Counted from the stretch's first letter, positions 18,417 to 27,565 are shown. The stretch: DNA of 42,858 nucleotides from Verrucomicrobiota bacterium (GCA_039192515.1 JBCCXA010000029.1:1-42858), one strand, 5' to 3'. Numbers and translations: made by a program. Notes: generated by a model not told the origin, from the letters alone.

Positions 18417-19583
18417 ATGATATACGGTTTGAAATATAGAATCTTGGTAGGTGCCATATTACTAGGGCTTAATGGTCCATTCTTGCTCCATGCAAGTAAG
18501 CTGCGCACTGATCAAGAGGGGCAGCCAGAAATTGTTAAGAACGAAAAAGAGGTTCGTTTAGGTCCCAATTCCAGGCTGATTCTAGTCGAAGACTCCAATA
18601 TGATCAACCAGTTTAAGCTAAATAATGAATTAGCACGAAATCGGTTTGAAGAGGCTGTGTTGGCATTTACTGAGAAACCCAATTTGCAGGAAGCATGGAA
18701 GAGTTTGGTTCATTCCAGTGATAGAGTTGGAATAAAGATTAATACGAAAGGAAGCACTGTTTTCCAAAGTAAGCCGGTATTTGTAGATAGCGTTGTAAGC
18801 GGGTTGCTTAGTGCGGGTGTAGCGAAAGAAAACATTACTATCTGGGACGACAGCCAGGACGAACTGAAAGCTGCCGGTTGGAGGGTAGACGGAGTTCCAG
18901 CGAGAGGTGCGAGGGTTTCCTCTGTGGTGCCTGGCACTGGATATGATGCAGAGCAATTTCTCTTTCATGAGGTCGTCGGGCGATTAATATGGGGTGATCA
19001 CGACTTCGTAGGGAAAAAAAGCCCCCCGCTAGATATTGGCAATTTAAAGAAGGGCATCGAAGATAAGGAGGAGTCTGTCTCGAAAAAAAAGCAACAAGTT
19101 AGTAATCGATCTTATTTTGCAAATATTGTGAGTAAGAATACGGATAAAATTATCAATCTTGCGGTGATGTCGGACCACCCTACTTTAGGCCTTTGGGGTT
19201 GCTTAAGTTCCTTAGCCTTATGTTCCATCGATAATAACCGCCGTTTTAATTCTCCAAAAAAATTTGCTGCAAGAGCGGTAGCGGAGATTTTAACTAATGA
19301 GGTCTTGAAGGATAAGGTTGTCTTACATGTCTTAGATGGAACCATTATGCAATTTGCTGGAGGGCCTGATTTTGTCGCAAATTATGCGGAGTCTCTGGGA
19401 TTGATCATGGTTGGGCAAGATGCTGTTGCGATGGATTCTATGGTGCGTAAACGAATAGAGAAGGCTCGTCAAGCACGTTCCGTGGTTCCATTAAGTGGTA
19501 ATGCCCTTCACATAGAGGCTTGCGAATCATTTGGACTGGGAACTACTACTGAGGCGGAGATAGAATTGGTTCTTTTACCCTAG
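18417..19583 (+). CDS. DUF362-like exported protein
   Basis: A 388-residue protein. Residues 8-27 (YRILVGAILLGLNGPFLLHA) form a signal peptide or anchor. The mature part carries the DUF362 pattern: DRVGIKINTKG (about 100), a search for siblings of the form PVFVDSVVSGLLSAGVAKENITIWDD (about 118-145), later INLAVMSDHP and a late LGLIMVGQDAVAMDS block (about 330-345). A Lys/Glu-rich insert (about 205-230) looks disordered. DUF362 proteins are often linked to iron-sulfur proteins, but no CxxC ferredoxin cluster is seen here. The molecular function of the family is unknown. Confidence 0.65.
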   Translation: MIYGLKYRILVGAILLGLNGPFLLHASKLRTDQEGQPEIVKNEKEVRLGPNSRLILVEDSNMINQFKLNNELARNRFEEAVLAFTEKPNLQEAWKSLVHSSDRVGIKINTKGSTVFQSKPVFVDSVVSGLLSAGVAKENITIWDDSQDELKAAGWRVDGVPARGARVSSVVPGTGYDAEQFLFHEVVGRLIWGDHDFVGKKSPPLDIGNLKKGIEDKEESVSKKKQQVSNRSYFANIVSKNTDKIINLAVMSDHPTLGLWGCLSSLALCSIDNNRRFNSPKKFAARAVAEILTNEVLKDKVVLHVLDGTIMQFAGGPDFVANYAESLGLIMVGQDAVAMDSMVRKRIEKARQARSVVPLSGNALHIEACESFGLGTTTEAEIELVLLP

Positions 19584-19652
19584 AGTTTCCTAAATACTTT
19601 GAAATAGCCCCAAGATGAATATTGCGCTAATATATTTGTTCAGAATTTGCTT

Positions 19653-20615
19653 ATGCTAGTCAGTGAAGTGATACATTTTGATAGTGCGAGAACGCTCTCA
19701 AATTTATTGGGCAGTGATAATAGAGCTCTAGGTTCTGTGAATGAGGCTTTTTCAGTTGAGACAACTACTCGTGATGGATGGGTAAAAATTAATGGCCAGG
19801 CCGAAGCTGTAGAGGCAGCAAGCACGCTTTTTCGCTTTTTAGAGGGAGCCCTACGTAAAGGCATTTCGATTCGTAAGCATGAGCTTCATTATGCAATTTC
19901 TGCAGTCAAGGAGGGCAATCTAGATGAGTTAGAAGGTCTGTGGGCGACCGGCATTAGTCTTTCCAATCGCAAACCCATGGTTTTAGCCAAGACTTTTACG
20001 CAAAAGCAGTATCTAGCAGCAATCAAGGAAGTAGATCTTGTTTTTGGACTAGGCCCGGCGGGGACGGGCAAGACTTTTCTAGCAATGGCGGCAGCATTAA
20101 AAGCACTAAAGAAAAGCGATGTCAGTAAGGTTATACTCACCCGCCCGGCTGTTGAGGCAGGGGAAGCTTTAGGGTTTCTTCCTGGGGATCTTCAAGAGAA
20201 ACTTTACCCTTATCTTCGCCCACTTTATGATGCACTTCATGATTTGATGGATCGCGAAGAGGTGCAGAAATTCTCAGATAAGGGGCTGATTGAAGTTGCT
20301 CCTTTGGCTTACATGCGTGGGAGAACTCTCTCTAAAGCTTTTGTAATCTTAGACGAAGCTCAAAATGCGACAACCGAGCAGATGTTTATGTTCTTAACTC
20401 GGATGGGTGAAGGTTCGAAATGTGTAATAACAGGGGATGTTTCGCAGATTGACTTGCCAAGAAATCGAAAATCAGGATTGATTGAAGCCTTGGATGCGCT
20501 GCAAAATACTAAAGGTATTCGTTTTGTTACATTTAAGGATTCTGAGATTGTTCGTCATGAGTTGGTGTCCCGCATCGTGCAAGCTTATCAAAAGCACCGA
20601 ACGAAGCCGGAATAA
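19653..20615 (+). CDS. phoH: PhoH-like P-loop ATPase
   Basis: A 320-residue protein from ATG 19653; a TTG two codons earlier is less likely. A short N-terminal RNA-binding-like region (WVKINGQAEAVEAASTLF, about 45-65) precedes the PhoH ATPase. Walker A is GPAGTGKT at 134-141 and Walker B is VILDEAQN with Asp234/Glu235. EALGFLPGDLQEKLYPYLRP is the family signature. PhoH is an ATPase, probably helicase-like, linked to ybeY and RNA or ribosome quality control in many bacteria. Here it is first in a phoH / 7TM-HD / ybeY cluster, with 10 bp to the next gene. Confidence 0.93.
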   Translation: MLVSEVIHFDSARTLSNLLGSDNRALGSVNEAFSVETTTRDGWVKINGQAEAVEAASTLFRFLEGALRKGISIRKHELHYAISAVKEGNLDELEGLWATGISLSNRKPMVLAKTFTQKQYLAAIKEVDLVFGLGPAGTGKTFLAMAAALKALKKSDVSKVILTRPAVEAGEALGFLPGDLQEKLYPYLRPLYDALHDLMDREEVQKFSDKGLIEVAPLAYMRGRTLSKAFVILDEAQNATTEQMFMFLTRMGEGSKCVITGDVSQIDLPRNRKSGLIEALDALQNTKGIRFVTFKDSEIVRHELVSRIVQAYQKHRTKPE

Positions 20616-20625
20616 GAAGTAAAGA

Positions 20626-22251
20626 ATGAGAGACTGGTTTAAAAAGCAAATGTTGGTGCGTCGAGGCTTGAGTTCTGGCAAATCGCGTCGCCAGTCGAAG
20701 TCGGAGGAGTGGAGGGAGTACTTTGATACGAGTATGAAACTCCGGGCGATTGTCTTAATCCTAAGTTATCTAGGCTTGATCCGTATTGGTCTCTGGCAGA
20801 ATACCCCAGAGATTCTTGGAGAGACCGTTGTATTGAGCCTTTTACTCATGGGTATGTGCGTTATTATTTTGCCTCTGACCTACCAGAAAATTTGGCGAAA
20901 TAACCGTCTACTAATTCTTTTATTGGGTAGTGTCATGTTAAACGCAATGCTCAATAAATGGCTTTATACTTATAATTTTCCAATAGACTTTATCGAGACT
21001 ACTGGTGCTGCTTTTTTGGTGCCATCTGCTATTGGTTCTATGGCTTGCACGGTACTTATTTCAGCGAATGTTGGCCTACTGGTAGCTTTTTTGGTTGCGG
21101 TGTCGGGAAGTGTTTTTGTCGAGTCGAGTCCAGCCATATTCTTTAGCAGCTTGCTAACTGGTTTTTCAGCAGTTTATTTTTGCAGGAATATTCGCAGACG
21201 TTCAGATTTATTAATTGCCGGTATGGGTGTTGGCCTGGTGGGTATGGGCATCGTTTTTATTCTCTTCATCGGCGGGTTGGTGGAAACAAAATATGACTCA
21301 CTACTGGTTCAGGTGATCTTGGCTGTCGTGTTAGGCATCATGAATGGTTTTGTCTTCAGTGCTATTTTGCCAGTTCTTGAATGGATGTTTGATCGGATTA
21401 CTTACATTTCTTGGGTTGAGCTGACCGATGTGAATCACCCGCTATTGAAGCAAATGACGATAGATGCACCTGGGACTTATCATCATAGTCTTATGGTAGC
21501 AAATTTAGCAGAAGCAGCAGCAGAATCAATTGGAGCTAATGCAACACAGTGTCGTGTGTCTGCGTATTTTCACGATGTGGGTAAATTGCATAAGCCAGAA
21601 TACTTTGTGGAGAATAGTTCGCCCGAACACAACGCACATGATAATCTTTCTCCTACGATGAGTGCGCTCATCATCATTGCGCATGTCAAGGATGGAGTTG
21701 ATGTGGCTTTAAAACATGGACTCAGGCAACCAATTATTGATGCCATCCAGCAGCATCATGGGACATCATTGGTATATTACTTTTATAAAAAAGCCCTTCA
21801 GCAGAAAGATGATGTGAAAGAAGGCGGCAAGATCATGAAAATGAGGGAGGAAGATATTCCAGATGTAGATGAGAGATCATTCCGTTATCCTGGACCAATT
21901 CCTCAGTTCAAGGAGGCTGCATTGGTCAGTTTAGCAGATGCTATTGAAAGCAGTTCGAGAACTTTAAAAAATCCTACGGCACAAAAGATAGAGAGCTTAG
22001 TGCACGATATTATTAACGACCGTGTTATGGATGGGCAACTGAGGGATTCTGGCCTGACTTTTAATGAATTGGCTAAAGTGGCTGATCGATTCACATTTAC
22101 ATTAAAGAATATGCTGCATTCGCGCATTGACTACCCTAAGGATAAAGAAAAGCCTAAGAAAGATGGGGAGAATAATGAGGTCCAAAGTGAAGGTACAGAA
22201 CCATCAAAAAAGATTTCCAATATGCCTGGAATTACTAAGCAAGCAAGCTGA
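20626..22251 (+). CDS. 7TM-HD phosphohydrolase, PgpH-like cyclic-di-AMP phosphodiesterase
   Basis: A 541-residue protein. After a basic N-terminus, residues about 38-265 hold seven or so membrane helices, then a cytoplasmic HD domain. HHSLMVANLAE (His286/His287), the metal-binding pair His316-Asp317 in YFHDVGKLHKPEYF, HNAHDNLSP and DAIQQHHGT are all in place. This is the 7TM-7TMR_HD/PgpH arrangement that hydrolyses c-di-AMP. PgpH proteins usually carry a large extracytoplasmic HDED sensor domain between the first and second helices and exceed 700 residues. It is absent here. The Lys/Glu-rich tail overlaps the start of ybeY, so the two are translationally coupled. Confidence 0.87.
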   Translation: MRDWFKKQMLVRRGLSSGKSRRQSKSEEWREYFDTSMKLRAIVLILSYLGLIRIGLWQNTPEILGETVVLSLLLMGMCVIILPLTYQKIWRNNRLLILLLGSVMLNAMLNKWLYTYNFPIDFIETTGAAFLVPSAIGSMACTVLISANVGLLVAFLVAVSGSVFVESSPAIFFSSLLTGFSAVYFCRNIRRRSDLLIAGMGVGLVGMGIVFILFIGGLVETKYDSLLVQVILAVVLGIMNGFVFSAILPVLEWMFDRITYISWVELTDVNHPLLKQMTIDAPGTYHHSLMVANLAEAAAESIGANATQCRVSAYFHDVGKLHKPEYFVENSSPEHNAHDNLSPTMSALIIIAHVKDGVDVALKHGLRQPIIDAIQQHHGTSLVYYFYKKALQQKDDVKEGGKIMKMREEDIPDVDERSFRYPGPIPQFKEAALVSLADAIESSSRTLKNPTAQKIESLVHDIINDRVMDGQLRDSGLTFNELAKVADRFTFTLKNMLHSRIDYPKDKEKPKKDGENNEVQSEGTEPSKKISNMPGITKQAS

Positions 22252-22609
22252 GTGGGTTTTGCATTCGTTAGAGAATGAGTGGGTTCTAGGAGGGGCTAAA
22301 GTAGAAATTCATCTGGTTGATGAGAGAGAGAGTGCTAGGATACATGAGGCTTTTTTCTCTGACCTCGCAGCTACGGATGTTATGACATTTCCTGATCCTG
22401 AAGTGAGTGAGATCATTATTTGTCCAGCCGTAGCGGATTCTCAGAAAAACTTAGAAGGTCTTGGTCTTCATGATGAAATATTAACTTATATCATTCATGG
22501 GCTCTTGCATTTATGTGGTTGGGATGATCAAGATGATGAATCTTTTTTGTTCATGAAAAACCGCCAGTCAGAAATTCTTAGCGATGTTTTAAGTCGAATA
22601 ATGCCATAG
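22175..22609 (+). CDS. ybeY: YbeY-type endoribonuclease with altered third metal ligand
   Basis: 144 residues from ATG 22175, chosen because GGGGAG lies 4 nt upstream; in-frame starts at 22127 and 22163 are possible but only add basic residues. YbeY matures 16S rRNA 3' ends and acts in ribosome quality control. LVDERESARIHEAFF and the core ATDVMTFPDPEV (a D-V-x-TFP motif) are family features. The zinc site is usually H-x3-H-x5-H (HGxLHLxGYDH). Here it reads HGLLHLCGWDD, so His108 and His112 are present and Asp118 replaces the third His. It overlaps the end of the 7TM-HD gene by 77 bp. The diverged repeat begins at its stop codon. Confidence 0.88.
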   Translation: MRSKVKVQNHQKRFPICLELLSKQAEWVLHSLENEWVLGGAKVEIHLVDERESARIHEAFFSDLAATDVMTFPDPEVSEIIICPAVADSQKNLEGLGLHDEILTYIIHGLLHLCGWDDQDDESFLFMKNRQSEILSDVLSRIMP

Positions 22610-22747
22610 AGACTTAAAGATTTGTGCAAGATCTTGGTCTCAGGAAGCATGGAGTATCCTAGAGGTATCACCTTATTGATATATCTTCGTCGACTCTCTT
22701 ATTCTAGCGGCTCAAGTTTTCAGGCGTCTTCTTGAAACTCTATGACA
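22595..22747 (+). repeat. Diverged intergenic repeat, copy 2 (short form)
   Basis: Second copy of the element after the gene at 11626-12543. The match starts in the last codons of ybeY (CGAATAATGCCATAGAGA) and continues through TTGTGCAAGATCTTGGTCT, AAGCATGGAGTATCCT and TATCACCTT, then skips about 100 bp and resumes at 22689-22747. GAGAC at 22609-22613 pairs with GTCTC at 22637-22641 and AAGAT at 22617-22621 pairs with ATCTT at 22631-22635, leaving TTGTGCAAG as the loop. In copy 1 the outer stem bases differ but still pair, which hints at a conserved RNA structure. Confidence 0.6.
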
Positions 22748-22814
22748 GAGCGCAGCTTAAAAATTATCTAAAAATCTTGAGAGTGAAGCATGAACCGAGC
22801 ATGATCTCCCATCT

Positions 22815-24116
22815 ATGATAGAAAGATACTCGCGTCCAGCCATGAGGGCTATCTGGACGGAACAAGCAAAGTTGGATCATTGGTTAGAAATTGAAGTGTT
22901 GGCCTGTGAAGGGATGGCGAAATATAAAAAAATTCCGTTGCGTGATGCTCAAATCATCCGCAAGAGAGCTGGATATGATATTCGTCAAGTGCACAAGAAT
23001 GAAGCGCGCACGCAGCATGATGTCTTAGCATTTCTAGAGGATGTTGCGAAGCATGTGGGACCTGCTGGTCGGTGGATACACCAAGGGCTCACTTCATCGG
23101 ATCTCTTAGACACTACCTTAGCTCTTCAGCTCACACAAGCGGCTGATATTTTATTAGAGGATTTGAAAATCCTTAAAAAAGTCATAGCTAAGAAAGCTAG
23201 AAAGACAAAACGTGTGCCCATGATTGGCCGCTCGCATGGCATTCATGCTGAGCCTATTACCTATGGCCTAAAAATGGCATTGATGTATGAGGAATTCACG
23301 AGATGTGAATCACGCTTAAAAGAAGCAAGAGAACATATTGCGGTAGGGCAGCTATCAGGTGCTGTAGGAACACACGCGCATCTAGATCCTCGTATTGAGA
23401 CATTCGTTTGTAAAAAGCTCAAATTAAAGCCGGCGAACCTTTCTACTCAGATCATTCAAAGAGACCGGCATGCTCACTTTATGAGCACATTGGCTCTGAT
23501 AGCGTGTAGCATAGATCGATGGGCAACGGAATTCAGGCATCTTCAGAGAACAGAGGTTCTTGAAGTAGAGGAGTTTTTTGCAAAGGGCCAAAAGGGAAGC
23601 AGTGCCATGCCTCATAAGAGAAATCCCATTATAGGGGAGCGTCTAAGTGGCTTAGCAAGAGTGCTTAGGGGTAATGCACTAGCAGCCATGGAGAATGTAG
23701 CGCTTTGGCATGAGCGAGATATTTCACATTCATCAGTAGAGCGTGTGATATGCCCGGATTCTACCGTTTTATTGGATTACATGCTGGCGAAGTTGTCTGG
23801 GCTTGTAGAAAAACAGTTGATCTACGCCAAGAATATGATCAAGAACCTAAATATTACGAAGGGCCTCTATTTTTCACAAAGTGTTCTATTGGCGCTTACT
23901 GAGAAGGGCATGGGGCGTCAGGCTGCTTATGAAGCTGTGCAAAAGAATGCGATGTCCTGTTGGCAGGAGCTTTCTGGAAAGACAACACTGTTGGATCATC
24001 TTCTTGAAGATAAAAACATTATGAAGTGTATTTCGGCAGAGGAATTGAAGAAGGTTTGCTCTCTAGAGAAACATTTTGCCTATGTTGATACTACTTTTAA
24101 AAAGTGTGGGCTTTGA
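22815..24116 (+). CDS. purB: Adenylosuccinate lyase
   Basis: 433 residues, normal for bacterial PurB. It cleaves SAICAR to AICAR in purine synthesis and adenylosuccinate to AMP. Signature GSSAMPHKRNP lies at 261-271, with the catalytic Ser at 262/263. QHDVLAFLEDVA, HQGLTSSDLLDT (about 90-102) and GRSHGIHAEP with the catalytic His (about 140) are family blocks. The start MIERYSRPAMRAIWTEQAKLD matches the usual N-terminus. It lies 205 bp after ybeY, behind the repeat, and converges with the histidine kinase gene, with 5 bp between their ends. Confidence 0.95.
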   Translation: MIERYSRPAMRAIWTEQAKLDHWLEIEVLACEGMAKYKKIPLRDAQIIRKRAGYDIRQVHKNEARTQHDVLAFLEDVAKHVGPAGRWIHQGLTSSDLLDTTLALQLTQAADILLEDLKILKKVIAKKARKTKRVPMIGRSHGIHAEPITYGLKMALMYEEFTRCESRLKEAREHIAVGQLSGAVGTHAHLDPRIETFVCKKLKLKPANLSTQIIQRDRHAHFMSTLALIACSIDRWATEFRHLQRTEVLEVEEFFAKGQKGSSAMPHKRNPIIGERLSGLARVLRGNALAAMENVALWHERDISHSSVERVICPDSTVLLDYMLAKLSGLVEKQLIYAKNMIKNLNITKGLYFSQSVLLALTEKGMGRQAAYEAVQKNAMSCWQELSGKTTLLDHLLEDKNIMKCISAEELKKVCSLEKHFAYVDTTFKKCGL

Positions 24117-24121
24117 AGAGT

Positions 24122-26185
24122 TTAATTTTTGGAAATTCTTTGCTGATATCGGTGTTTTTTAAACGCAGGTAGAGAGATGTTGAAAGTAGTTCCTTCGTCT
24201 AGGGCGCTCTGGCAGTGAATTGTCCCATCTAGAAGTTCGACACTTTTTTTGACGATGGCCAGGCCGAGCCCTGTGCCGACAGTATGACCAACGTTTTGAG
24301 CTCGATGAAAGGGCGTAAACAGGTGCTCAATGTCTTGCTCTGGAATTCCTATCCCGTTGTCGGTAACAGAAATGAGTAACTCATGATCTTCTCTTTTAAC
24401 ATCACATACGACTATACTCAGTTCTGGGGAGTATTTCACGGCATTGGAAAGTAAGTTGATTATGATCTGTCTAAAAACCTTTGGATCTAAATTCGCTTTG
24501 TCAGCAAGGTTTGCTATATTTAAGTGGATGCGGGCCTTGTTGGGATGCGATAATTCAATCTCGCGAACTGCGTGGTTTAGAAATTCTTCCAAGTGAACTT
24601 CTGTGTTTTCTATCTCGACCTTGCCAGCATTCATCTTACCCATAAGGAGAACATCCTCCATGAGGTCTTTAATATTGTTTGTGGATTTTCTAATGTCATT
24701 TATAAATTCGTGGCGCTCTTCTTGACTAAGAATTTCCAGGTCGTTGCCCAGCATGTCCGCTGCAAAGGTAATGACACTCAATGGGGTGCGGAGATCGTGT
24801 GATACCATTGATACAAAACGATCTTTTAGTTCGCTGAGTTGTTTCTCTTGGTCAAGTGCGGCTCTTAGTGCTTTTTCAGCTTTTTCATGGGTCGTGGCAT
24901 CAACTACAAACCATGCAATTTTGGATTTTTGGTCGTTACCTTTAAACGGTGTGCCTGTGGCATCAATGGTAATAGTAGAGTTGTCTTTCTTTAACATCTC
25001 ATATCGGCCAACACTGTTGTCAGTAGTTCCCTCGATGAGTCCTTCATGGATTAATTTGAATTTCACTTGGGTGGCTTGAGGTATAAATAATTCCCAGCTT
25101 TTTTGGATGAGTTCTTCTCGCTGATAACCGAACATGGTGCAGTAAGCATCATTCGCCCACTCAACTTGGCGTTCTTCGTTTGTGATGCTGACGCCTATCT
25201 GTGTGCTTTCTATAAGCCCCCTGAATCTTTTTTCGCTGTTTTTTAAAGCTGCGGATATAATACTTCGTTCCTTTATCTCACGCTCAAGGTCGGAATTAGT
25301 GATTTCTAATTCCAAAGTGCGTTCCCGTATGCGGGATTCTAGTGTGTCGTTGAGTTTTTTTAGTTCTGTGGAGAAATCTTCAGCTCTTTTTCTTTCGGAT
25401 TCTAAGGATCTTCCACGCTCTTCAATCTGATTGAGCATGGTGTTGAATGCATGGATCAAGGTTCCTATTTCAGCAGTACTGTATTCTGGAGATCGAATCG
25501 AATAGTCCTTTTTCTCAGTAATATGCCGAGCAGTTTGAGTGAGTCTGGTAAGAGGTTTTGTAATAAAGATTTGAACCGCTGGAGAGATCATGATGCAAAT
25601 GATTAGCGGGGCAATAAAGAAAGCTGCCGCAATATAGAGATAGTGAGATAGATTTTCTTTATTAGACGCGTAGTAGACTCTTAAATAGATTATGCCCTTT
25701 TGTTGTTGCTGGTAGAAGATGGGCTGAACGATTTCAACGTAGGTTGGCTCGATATGTAGGTTAGTAGTTAGACTGTCTTGAACAATTTGAGGATGTTCAA
25801 CGAGCTCCTTGCCAAACCTGGCAAATGGTTCTAGAGCGCTGTCAAAGACACTAGCATTCAAAATACGGTTATCAGGAATTTGCGAAAGCTCATTTAGTAT
25901 GCTGTTCGCTAACTTATTGCTTTTGCTATGCAAAGCAGGGGCCAATCTAGGTGCAAATAATAACGCATAATCTTGGTAGCGATCTATAGTATTTTTTTTT
26001 AGTTGTTGGTTTTCTCTATGAACTAAAACACACACGGGGACAATCAGGGATAAGAAAGTGGATATGAAAATTAGGCCGATCAGCTTCTTGCTAAGTGGTA
26101 GATTGTGAATAGCGTTCAGAATAGGAGGCTTCATAGCAAACTGGTCTCTCTTACGTATACCCTGAACTTTTATTCTCAGATTCAT
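24122..26185 (-). CDS. Membrane sensor histidine kinase (HAMP-PAS-HisKA-HATPase)
   Basis: 687 residues from ATG 26185; a GTG lies one codon upstream, and Met18 is another possible start. Two membrane helices (about 35-55 and 178-203) flank an extracytoplasmic sensor of about 120 residues. HAMP (about 205-260, FITKPLTRLTQTARHITE) and a coiled coil lead to a PAS domain (about 310-440). HisKA has His463 in FVSMVSHDLRTPLSV; the ATPase has NLLSNAVKYSP, VTDNGIGIPE and GTGLGLAIV (about 575-680). The PAS-linked boxes are complete, so the kinase should be active. There is no adjacent response regulator, so the target is unknown. It lies antisense between purB and purS. Confidence 0.88.
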   Translation of the reverse strand: MNLRIKVQGIRKRDQFAMKPPILNAIHNLPLSKKLIGLIFISTFLSLIVPVCVLVHRENQQLKKNTIDRYQDYALLFAPRLAPALHSKSNKLANSILNELSQIPDNRILNASVFDSALEPFARFGKELVEHPQIVQDSLTTNLHIEPTYVEIVQPIFYQQQQKGIIYLRVYYASNKENLSHYLYIAAAFFIAPLIICIMISPAVQIFITKPLTRLTQTARHITEKKDYSIRSPEYSTAEIGTLIHAFNTMLNQIEERGRSLESERKRAEDFSTELKKLNDTLESRIRERTLELEITNSDLEREIKERSIISAALKNSEKRFRGLIESTQIGVSITNEERQVEWANDAYCTMFGYQREELIQKSWELFIPQATQVKFKLIHEGLIEGTTDNSVGRYEMLKKDNSTITIDATGTPFKGNDQKSKIAWFVVDATTHEKAEKALRAALDQEKQLSELKDRFVSMVSHDLRTPLSVITFAADMLGNDLEILSQEERHEFINDIRKSTNNIKDLMEDVLLMGKMNAGKVEIENTEVHLEEFLNHAVREIELSHPNKARIHLNIANLADKANLDPKVFRQIIINLLSNAVKYSPELSIVVCDVKREDHELLISVTDNGIGIPEQDIEHLFTPFHRAQNVGHTVGTGLGLAIVKKSVELLDGTIHCQSALDEGTTFNISLPAFKKHRYQQRISKN

Positions 26186-26188
26186 CAC

Positions 26189-26580
26189 ACCAAATCATAA
26201 ACCAATATGTATTACAAAATTTTTTGGAAATCATTACTAGGCATTCGAAATGTCAACATTCTCATATTTGATCTCGCAACGCTTTTGTTAACCCATATTA
26301 AGAGTTATTTATGTTTCCAATAAATAAGACATTATATGAGTGCGATTCTATTATTTACCCAGCAAGACACGCCATCAAAAATGTCAATAACTTGATAATA
26401 ACCTGCTTAATATATTGATGGCCAACAATTTATTAACTTTTTTAGCATATGAATAACTGAGGAAAGGGTGATTAAATTGTGATATTCAAAATATGAGTTA
26501 ACAAAGCATTTTTCCATTTTGTAATTCTTGTGAAAAGCTTTTGCCAGCTCCTCTAGAATCCCTAAGATTGGGTTAATTAT
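26189..26580. other. 392-bp divergent AT-rich region upstream of purS
   Basis: No gene. GCCATCAA at 26371-26378 is perfectly complementary to TTGATGGC at 26415-26422, and the 36-nt loop contains a smaller TCAA/TTGA repeat. GTTAAC palindromes occur near 26288 and 26500. The region should hold the promoters of both the kinase gene and the pur operon. The inverted repeat could be an operator or an RNA leader element. It does not match a purine riboswitch core that I can recognise. Confidence 0.4.
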
Positions 26581-26841
26581 ATGATAAAAGCAACGGTAAC
26601 AGTAATGCCAAAGTCCACGGTACTAGATCCTCAAGGAGAAGCCGTTTGTAAGGCTATTCACGCTTTGGGTATGGGATGTGTGGAAACAGTGAGGATTGGA
26701 AAAAGCATTAAATTAGAGATAGAGGGGACAAATATTGAGAAGACCAAAAGTCGTCTTCATGAAATTGGTGATAGTCTTCTGTCAAATCCTGTGATTGAGG
26801 ACTACCACATAGAATTAGAGCTTGTGAGTCAATCCCAGTAA
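26581..26841 (+). CDS. purS: Phosphoribosylformylglycinamidine synthase subunit PurS
   Basis: 86 residues, typical of PurS, the small bridging subunit that couples PurQ glutaminase to the small form of Pur[29 protein letters not shown] is the family start, and the end shows the alternating strand pattern of the PurS fold. It is the first gene of the purS-purQ-purL-purF run, with 4 bp before purQ. The large single-chain PurL of enterics does not need PurS, so its presence agrees with the 764-residue PurL downstream. Confidence 0.93.
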   Translation: MIKATVTVMPKSTVLDPQGEAVCKAIHALGMGCVETVRIGKSIKLEIEGTNIEKTKSRLHEIGDSLLSNPVIEDYHIELELVSQSQ

Positions 26842-26845
26842 AAAG

Positions 26846-27541
26846 ATGGCTAAGTTTGTTATCATTCAGTTCCCCGGGTCTAACTGTGATCAAGATTGTT
26901 ATCACGTTTTGAAGGATGTGATGGGTCAACAAGTGCGTTACGCCTGGCATAAGGATAGCCTGATCGAAGCGGATGAGAGCATCATTTTACCCGGTGGTTT
27001 CTCCTATGGGGATTACCTGAGGACAGGGTCTATAGCTCGCTTCTCTCCCATTATGAGTTCGGTTATTGCTGCGGCTAAGGCTGGACAGCCCGTTTTGGGA
27101 ATCTGTAATGGTTTTCAAATTCTTTGTGAGGCGGGTTTATTACCAGGTGCATTGGTGCGCAACAGAGATTTGCATTTTGTTTGCGAAACTGCCTTAATGA
27201 GGGTCGAAGCGAACGACACACTTTTTACTCGTAAGTATCAAAAGGGACAGCATGTTAGGATCCCTATAGCACATGGAGAAGGTTGCTATGTTGCCTCAGA
27301 GCAAACGATTCGGCATCTTAATGAGTATGGTCAGGTCCTTTTTCGTTATGTAGGTGCCGAGGGCCAGGCCAGAGAGAAGTCTAATCCTAATGGCTCAATA
27401 GCTAATATAGCAGGGATTTGTAACAGCGAAGGCAATGTGTTAGGTATGATGCCTCACCCGGAACGTGCCTCTGAGTCCCTATTAGGGAGTGAAGATGGAA
27501 AAGCACTTTTCGAAAGTATGATTCGCAGCGCGGCGCGATAA
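26846..27541 (+). CDS. purQ: Phosphoribosylformylglycinamidine synthase, glutaminase subunit PurQ
   Basis: A 231-residue class I glutamine amidotransferase that supplies ammonia to Pur[20 protein letters not shown] is the PurQ start. The nucleophile elbow is [10 protein letters not shown] with Cys87, and the His-Glu pair is in [10 protein letters not shown] (His204, Glu206). [21 protein letters not shown] is a strong PurQ block. Its start lies 4 bp after the purS stop, so translation is probably coupled. Confidence 0.95.
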   Translation: MAKFVIIQFPGSNCDQDCYHVLKDVMGQQVRYAWHKDSLIEADESIILPGGFSYGDYLRTGSIARFSPIMSSVIAAAKAGQPVLGICNGFQILCEAGLLPGALVRNRDLHFVCETALMRVEANDTLFTRKYQKGQHVRIPIAHGEGCYVASEQTIRHLNEYGQVLFRYVGAEGQAREKSNPNGSIANIAGICNSEGNVLGMMPHPERASESLLGSEDGKALFESMIRSAAR

Positions 27542-27565
27542 ATAAATATGATTTTTTAGAAGAAA

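Noticed and set aside
22127..22174. Earlier ybeY start at 22127
   Set aside because: It adds only basic residues encoded inside the 7TM-HD tail. ATG 22175 has a clear GGGGAG ribosome binding site.
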